In this document: positions 6,783 through 10,073 of the stretch, in pieces
Position numbering within the stretch: position 1 is the stretch's first letter
How the letters are laid out: each line of letters starts with the position of its first letter
Assembly (NCBI GenBank): GCA_025656895.1
Contig: JAHXHF010000239.1
Location: forward strand, 1-10,073
Reading direction: 5' to 3'
Source of the DNA: a gamma proteobacterium symbiont of Bathyaustriella thionipta
Lineage (GTDB): Bacteria; Pseudomonadota; Gammaproteobacteria; Chromatiales; Chromatiaceae
Length of the DNA stretch: 10,073 nucleotides
Position numbers and translations under genes: made by a program
Notes under the pieces: model-generated
What the model saw: the letters and a program-made list of their open reading frames with translations, nothing else
What the model was told of the DNA's origin: nothing
The model's database searches: none

Positions 6783-7453
6783 TCGATGCAAGGGCTCAAT
6801 TGGAACGTTTACTGGGCTATCGTTTCAAAGATTCGCAATATCTGACACGGGCACTGACTCATCGCAGTTATGCCGGTGAAAATTATGAACGTCTGGAGTT
6901 CCTGGGTGACGCAGTACTTGGCCTGGTGATTGGAGCCGCTTTGTATGAACGCTTTCCCGATGCAGATGAAGGTCAACTGAGTCGTCTGCGGGCTTCCCTG
7001 GTTCGCAAGGAAACACTGGCGGAACTGGGACATGAGTTGAACATAGGGCCGTTTTTGCGTCTCGGTGAAGGTGAAATGCGCAGCGGCGGGCAGCAGCGTG
7101 GCTCGATTCTGGCGGATGTCATGGAATCCCTGCTCGGAGGAGTGTATCTGGACGGTGGTTTTGCCGAGGCTTTGGCACTGGTGCATCGTCTTTTTCACTC
7201 CAGACTGCAGGATCTGGACGCAGCGGCTCAGGCAAAAGATCCGAAAACACGCCTGCAGGAGTTTTTGCAGTCTAAAAACCGCCCATTACCCGCTTATCTG
7301 GTTGAGCACGTCAAGGGTGAACAACATGAGCAGCAGTTTTTTGTGCTTTGTAGCATTGAGCAACCCCGCTTACAGACTCAGGGACAAGGTGGCAGTCGCC
7401 GTAAGGCCGAGCAGCAGGCGGCTTCCATCATGCTGGATAAATTATCAAAATGA
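6779..7453 (+). CDS. rnc: Ribonuclease III
   Basis: Endonuclease for double-stranded RNA; it matures rRNA precursors and processes mRNAs and antisense duplexes. The nuclease domain carries the signature ERLEFLGDA (37-45), with predicted catalytic Glu40, Asp44, Asp113 and Glu116. The double-stranded RNA-binding domain lies at about 154-222 (DPKTRLQEFLQ near its start, GSRRKAEQQAA near its end). Length 224 (E. coli 226). The start is TTG at 6779, overlapping the preceding stop; it gives the family N-terminus, and the only nearby in-frame alternative is a TTG six codons on. There is no strong Shine-Dalgarno, so initiation probably relies on coupling. The stop overlaps the era start by four bases. 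Confidence 0.95.
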   Translation: MIDARAQLERLLGYRFKDSQYLTRALTHRSYAGENYERLEFLGDAVLGLVIGAALYERFPDADEGQLSRLRASLVRKETLAELGHELNIGPFLRLGEGEMRSGGQQRGSILADVMESLLGGVYLDGGFAEALALVHRLFHSRLQDLDAAAQAKDPKTRLQEFLQSKNRPLPAYLVEHVKGEQHEQQFFVLCSIEQPRLQTQGQGGSRRKAEQQAASIMLDKLSK

Positions 7454-8346
7454 ATGAATCCGCTTCTCGCTGTGGCTATGTTGGTATTGTGGGGCGTCCC
7501 AATGTGGGTAAATCCACTCTGCTAAACCGCTTGGTCGGGCAAAAGCTGGCCATCACCACACGCCGGCCGCAAACGACCCGTCACAATCTTCTCGGTATCA
7601 AAACCAGCGCCGAAGGCCAGATTATTTTTGTCGACACACCGGGCATTCATGGTGAACAGAAAAAAGCCCTGAATCGCTATTTAAACCGTTCCGCCAGAGC
7701 CATACTGGACGGTGTTGATTTACTCATTTTTGTGATTGAAGCCAATCGCTGGCAGGAGGATGATGAACTGGTTTTGCAGGCACTCAGTCAACATTCTGCA
7801 GCGATCGTGCTGGTTATCAACAAGGTGGATCAACTTAAGCGTAAAGAAGACCTGTTGCCTTTTATGCAGTCCATAGCCGATAAGGCCCGGTTTCTGGAAA
7901 TAATTCCTGTCAGTGCTAAAGATGGCAGTAATTTATCTTTACTGGAAGAAAAAGTTTTTGCGCAGATGCCTGATCGGCCCATGCTGTACGATGCGGACCA
8001 GATTACCGATAAGCCGATGCGTTTTTTTGCCGCCGAATTGATTCGTGAACAACTGATGTTGCGCTATAACAAAGAAATACCTTACTCGGTCAGTGTAGAG
8101 GTGCAGAACTTTGATGAGCAGCCAGGCATCACCCGTATTGAAGCTACTGTATGGGTTGAGCGTGAGGGGCAGAAAGGCATCATTATCGGTAAAGGCGGGC
8201 AGGCATTAAAGGCTACATCTACCGAGGCGCGTTTGTCTTTGCAAGATTTTCTGCAAACAAAGGTCTATCTCAGACTCTGGATCAAGGTGTCTGATAGCTG
8301 GGCGAGTGACGCGGCGGCCATTCATCGTTTGGGATATTCTGAATAA
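7450..8346 (+). CDS. era: GTPase Era
   Basis: Essential GTPase that binds the 3' end of 16S rRNA and helps mature the 30S subunit. Motifs: P-loop GRPNVGKST (15-23), switch I region TTRRPQTTRHN (36-46), DTPGIHG (62-68), NKVD (124-127) and SAK (155-157). The C-terminal KH domain contains IIIGKGGQALK (244-254) for RNA binding. Length 298 (E. coli 301). Start ATG overlaps the rnc stop as ATGA, the classical rnc-era coupling that links two steps of rRNA maturation. Complete, with no missing key residues. Confidence 0.97.
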   Translation: MNESASRCGYVGIVGRPNVGKSTLLNRLVGQKLAITTRRPQTTRHNLLGIKTSAEGQIIFVDTPGIHGEQKKALNRYLNRSARAILDGVDLLIFVIEANRWQEDDELVLQALSQHSAAIVLVINKVDQLKRKEDLLPFMQSIADKARFLEIIPVSAKDGSNLSLLEEKVFAQMPDRPMLYDADQITDKPMRFFAAELIREQLMLRYNKEIPYSVSVEVQNFDEQPGITRIEATVWVEREGQKGIIIGKGGQALKATSTEARLSLQDFLQTKVYLRLWIKVSDSWASDAAAIHRLGYSE

Positions 8347-8353
8347 ATAAGCC

Positions 8354-9058
8354 GTGACCGCCGCGTATATCATTCATAGACGCGCCTATTCCAACAGCAG
8401 TCTGATTCTGGAGCTGTTCAGCGAAAGCCACGGGCGCCTGCCGGTGATGGCGCGCGGTGGCAGAAGTGCAACCACACGTGGCCGGCAATCCTGGCTGCCG
8501 TTTCAATTTTGTCAGGTGCAGTGGAGCGGTCGTGGTGAAATAAAGAGTCTGCGTTCATGGGAGACTGTTGCAGAGCCTTGTGTGCTCAAGGCGGATGCCT
8601 TGTACTGCGGCTTTTATATTAACGAATTGATACAACGTCTGACTGCACGGGAGCAGGCCCAGCCCGAACTGTTTCAGGCTTATGCACGCACCGTAATGCA
8701 GTTGGCACACAAAAATATTGAATTACAGTGCATATTACGGATTTTTGAAAAACAGTTATTGCAATGTCTGGGCTATGGTTTGCTGTTAACCCATGCCGCC
8801 GATTCACAGCAGCCGCTGGAAGCCCATGCAAGCTATGACTATCAGCCTGAGCTGGGGCCGATAGCCTGCGATGCCACTCAGTCGGTTGTCATGAGAGTGC
8901 AAGGCCAAACGCTGCTGGATTTACACAGCGAGCAATTCAGTAATGCAGAATCCATGCGCGAAGCCCGTCAGCTTATGCGTTTTTTATTATCCAGTTATCT
9001 GGGCTCGCGTCCGCTTAAAAGCCGTGAGCTTTTTATGCAAAAGTCATTGGGAGAATAG
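8354..9058 (+). CDS. recO: DNA repair protein RecO
   Basis: RecF-pathway mediator that anneals single strands and helps RecR load RecA on SSB-coated DNA. An N-terminal OB fold (about 1-78) has family features such as YSNSSLILELFSESHGR and the basic MARGGRS stretch; the C-terminal helical domain ends with SRELF. No zinc-binding cysteine set is apparent, as in other gammaproteobacterial RecO. Length 234 (E. coli 242). The start is GTG at 8354: the in-frame codon two before it is a stop, and the first ATG would remove much of the OB fold. The gene begins 7 bases after era with no clear Shine-Dalgarno, so modest expression is likely. Confidence 0.93.
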   Translation: MTAAYIIHRRAYSNSSLILELFSESHGRLPVMARGGRSATTRGRQSWLPFQFCQVQWSGRGEIKSLRSWETVAEPCVLKADALYCGFYINELIQRLTAREQAQPELFQAYARTVMQLAHKNIELQCILRIFEKQLLQCLGYGLLLTHAADSQQPLEAHASYDYQPELGPIACDATQSVVMRVQGQTLLDLHSEQFSNAESMREARQLMRFLLSSYLGSRPLKSRELFMQKSLGE

Positions 9059-9060
9059 CC

Positions 9061-9804
9061 ATGAAACAAGCACTGCTGCTAGGCGTCAATATTGATCATG
9101 TTGCCACCATTCGACAGGCCAGAGGGACTTTATACCCGGAAGTCATTCAAGCAGCCTTGCTGGCTGAACAGCACGGTGCCGATGCTATCACGCTGCATTT
9201 ACGCGAAGACCGTCGCCATATTCAGGATCGGGATGTGGAAATGTTAGCGGCTATATTGCAAACACGCATGAATCTGGAAATGGCCGCCACGCCAGAGATG
9301 TTGAACATCGCGCAACGCATCCAGCCGGCTGATTGTTGTCTGGTACCCGAAAAACGTGAAGAATTAACCACCGAAGGTGGCCTGGACGTGGTGGCCGCCA
9401 AAGCACCCTTGCGTGATTATTGCGCGGCTCTGGCCGAAGCCGGTATTCGGGTTTCATTATTTATTGATGCGAATCCGCGTCAGCTGGATGCGGCGGCAGA
9501 AATTAATGTGCCGGTAGTTGAAATTCATACCGGGCATTTTGCCGATGCCGACAGTCCGTCACAGCGTCAGGCGCGCCTGTCAGAGATTCAGCAGGCGGTT
9601 GCGCATGGACGGAATGTGGGCCTGCAGGTTAATGCCGGACATGGGCTGGATTATCACAATGTCCGTACGATAGCGGCTATTCCGGGTGTTCGTGAACTGA
9701 ATATCGGACATGCGATTATTGCACGTGCAATCTTCACAGGTTTGCCTGCAGCGGTGTCTGAAATGAAACAGCTGTTGACTGTTTCCGGCTGTAGCGCAAA
9801 TTAA
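9061..9804 (+). CDS. pdxJ: Pyridoxine 5'-phosphate synthase
   Basis: Condenses 1-deoxy-D-xylulose 5-phosphate with 3-amino-2-oxopropyl phosphate to form pyridoxine 5'-phosphate, the last ring-forming step of DXP-dependent vitamin B6 synthesis. It is a TIM-barrel protein with LLGVNIDHVATIRQARGT at 5-22, HLRED at 46-50, RMNLEMA at 69-75, LVPEKR at 94-99 and NAGHGL at 191-196. Predicted catalytic residues are His46, Glu73 and His194, by comparison with E. coli His45, Glu72 and His193. Length 247 (E. coli 243). ATG has a good GGGAG upstream and starts 2 bases after recO. The usual next gene, acpS, is absent here; instead a minus-strand gene converges with a 4-base stop overlap. Confidence 0.97.
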   Translation: MKQALLLGVNIDHVATIRQARGTLYPEVIQAALLAEQHGADAITLHLREDRRHIQDRDVEMLAAILQTRMNLEMAATPEMLNIAQRIQPADCCLVPEKREELTTEGGLDVVAAKAPLRDYCAALAEAGIRVSLFIDANPRQLDAAAEINVPVVEIHTGHFADADSPSQRQARLSEIQQAVAHGRNVGLQVNAGHGLDYHNVRTIAAIPGVRELNIGHAIIARAIFTGLPAAVSEMKQLLTVSGCSAN

Positions 9805-9982
9805 GCCGATGGTTGTGCCAGAAGATTGCTAACCAGATGTTCCAGTTCGCTACAGGTTTTTTGTATTTCAACCGCTTCCTCTTTCAGGGCACACTGTTCC
9901 AGTCGGGCACTGCATTCGGCCAGACTCATAAGGCCGCAATAAATGGCCGAGCCATGCATTTTGTGGGCAGCTTCTCTTAACT
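9801..9982 (-). pseudogene. C-terminal HPt fragment of a BarA/GacS-like hybrid kinase, cut by an IS
   Basis: The last 59 codons of a histidine phosphotransfer domain. The sequence AAHKMHGSAIYCG contains the HPt phosphorylation motif (His codon at 9963-9965), and SLAECSARLEQCALKE matches the following helix. HPt domains relay phosphate to a response regulator; the motif and its place at the very end of a protein resemble BarA/GacS hybrid sensors, though a stand-alone HPt protein cannot be excluded. The gene is interrupted at 9982/9983 by an IS66-like terminal repeat, so the helix before the His and anything upstream are missing. An in-frame ATG inside the IS (10014-10016) could give a 71-residue chimera, probably not a folded HPt bundle. 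The stop overlaps the pdxJ stop (TTAA). Whether the kinase lies intact beyond the element cannot be seen. Confidence 0.7.
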
Positions 9983-10004
9983 GTAAGCGCCAAAGAATCA
10001 GCCC
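9983..10004. repeat. Terminal inverted repeat of the IS66-like element
   Basis: GTAAGCG followed by CCAAAGAATCAGCCC marks the boundary between host HPt sequence (up to 9982) and the element. The partner repeat lies outside the window, so the inner limit of the repeat is approximate. Confidence 0.5.
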
Positions 10005-10017
10005 TCTTAACCCCATT

Positions 10018-10073
10018 TCAGAATAATGCTTCCTTCATGTTCCAGGGAAGCAATGCCTCGACCTTTTCTAGCG
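10018..10073 (-). CDS. C-terminus of an IS66-type transposase (partial)
   Basis: The minus-strand frame is open from the window edge to TGA at 10018-10020 and reads LEKVEALLPWNMKEALF. A short acidic-hydrophobic run ending in LLPWN near the C-terminus is typical of the IS66 TnpC C-terminal element, where forms such as ELLPWNW are common. The stop lies 35 bases from the terminal repeat, a usual distance. With only 17 residues visible, identity depends on the adjoining repeat; whether the transposase is intact is unknown. Confidence 0.5.
   Translation of the reverse strand, partial: LEKVEALLPWNMKEALF

Larger units (their letters stand above)
9983..10073 (-). mobile_element. One end of an IS66-family insertion sequence (partial)
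   Basis: Read on the plus strand, the element begins GTAAGCGCCAAAGAATCAGC at 9983, fitting the GTAA(GCG) terminal repeats of IS66-family elements. Thirty-five bases inside is the stop codon of a transposase C-terminus reading toward this end. The element continues past the window edge. Members usually make 8-bp target duplications, so TCTTAACT (9975-9982) should recur at the far end if this is a simple insertion. The family call rests on two short independent signals. Confidence 0.6.

Noticed and set aside
8106..8111. GAACTT inside era as an internal sigma-E promoter for recO-pdxJ
   Set aside because: No TC-type -10 at the right spacing, and it lies in conserved coding sequence; a chance hexamer is expected at this window size.

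Overview
The window looks like the chromosome of a gammaproteobacterium of moderate GC. It carries the classical envelope-stress (sigma-E/AlgU) cluster followed by the lepA-lepB-rnc-era-recO-pdxJ core operon, an order found in many Gammaproteobacteria. The protein style (AlgU/MucA/MucD-like set, DUF4845 between lepB and rnc) fits non-enteric gammas; a methanotroph-like (Methylococcales) relative is possible, but I cannot establish genus or order from the sequence alone.

Layout. 1-160: leader region of rpoE, with a perfect inverted repeat (61-76), a sigma-E-type promoter candidate (GAACTT at 90-95) and a GC-rich hairpin abutting the start codon. 161-3303: rpoE, rseA, rseC and a mucD/degP-type periplasmic protease on the plus strand. 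The usual rseB between rseA and rseC is missing: only 73 bases separate them. 3304-3608: a 305-base intergenic region with a second GAACTT promoter candidate and a strong intrinsic terminator (3517-3547); between them a stress-induced small RNA of about 160 nt is possible. 3609-9804: lepA, lepB, a DUF4845 gene, rnc, era, recO and pdxJ, all on the plus strand, several overlapping or nearly so, with a TTG start for rnc and a GTG start for recO. 9801-10073, minus strand: the last 59 codons of a histidine phosphotransfer (HPt) domain, most like the C-terminus of a BarA/GacS hybrid sensor kinase, cut off at 9982/9983 by the end of an insertion sequence. The element has a GTAAGCG-type terminal repeat and the last residues of a transposase reading LLPWN, both pointing to the IS66 family. 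The rest of the element and of the kinase gene lie beyond the window.

How the genes work together. RpoE would activate envelope-stress genes, including its own operon. RseA holds RpoE at the inner membrane, RseC is an inner-membrane modulator, and the MucD protease degrades misfolded periplasmic proteins. The second block joins translation (LepA), protein export (LepB), RNA processing and ribosome assembly (RNase III, Era), recombination repair (RecO) and vitamin B6 synthesis (PdxJ). The most notable points are the missing rseB, the two GAACTT-type promoter candidates with a possible sRNA, and the IS66-type interruption of the HPt gene. I found no wholly new multi-gene system.
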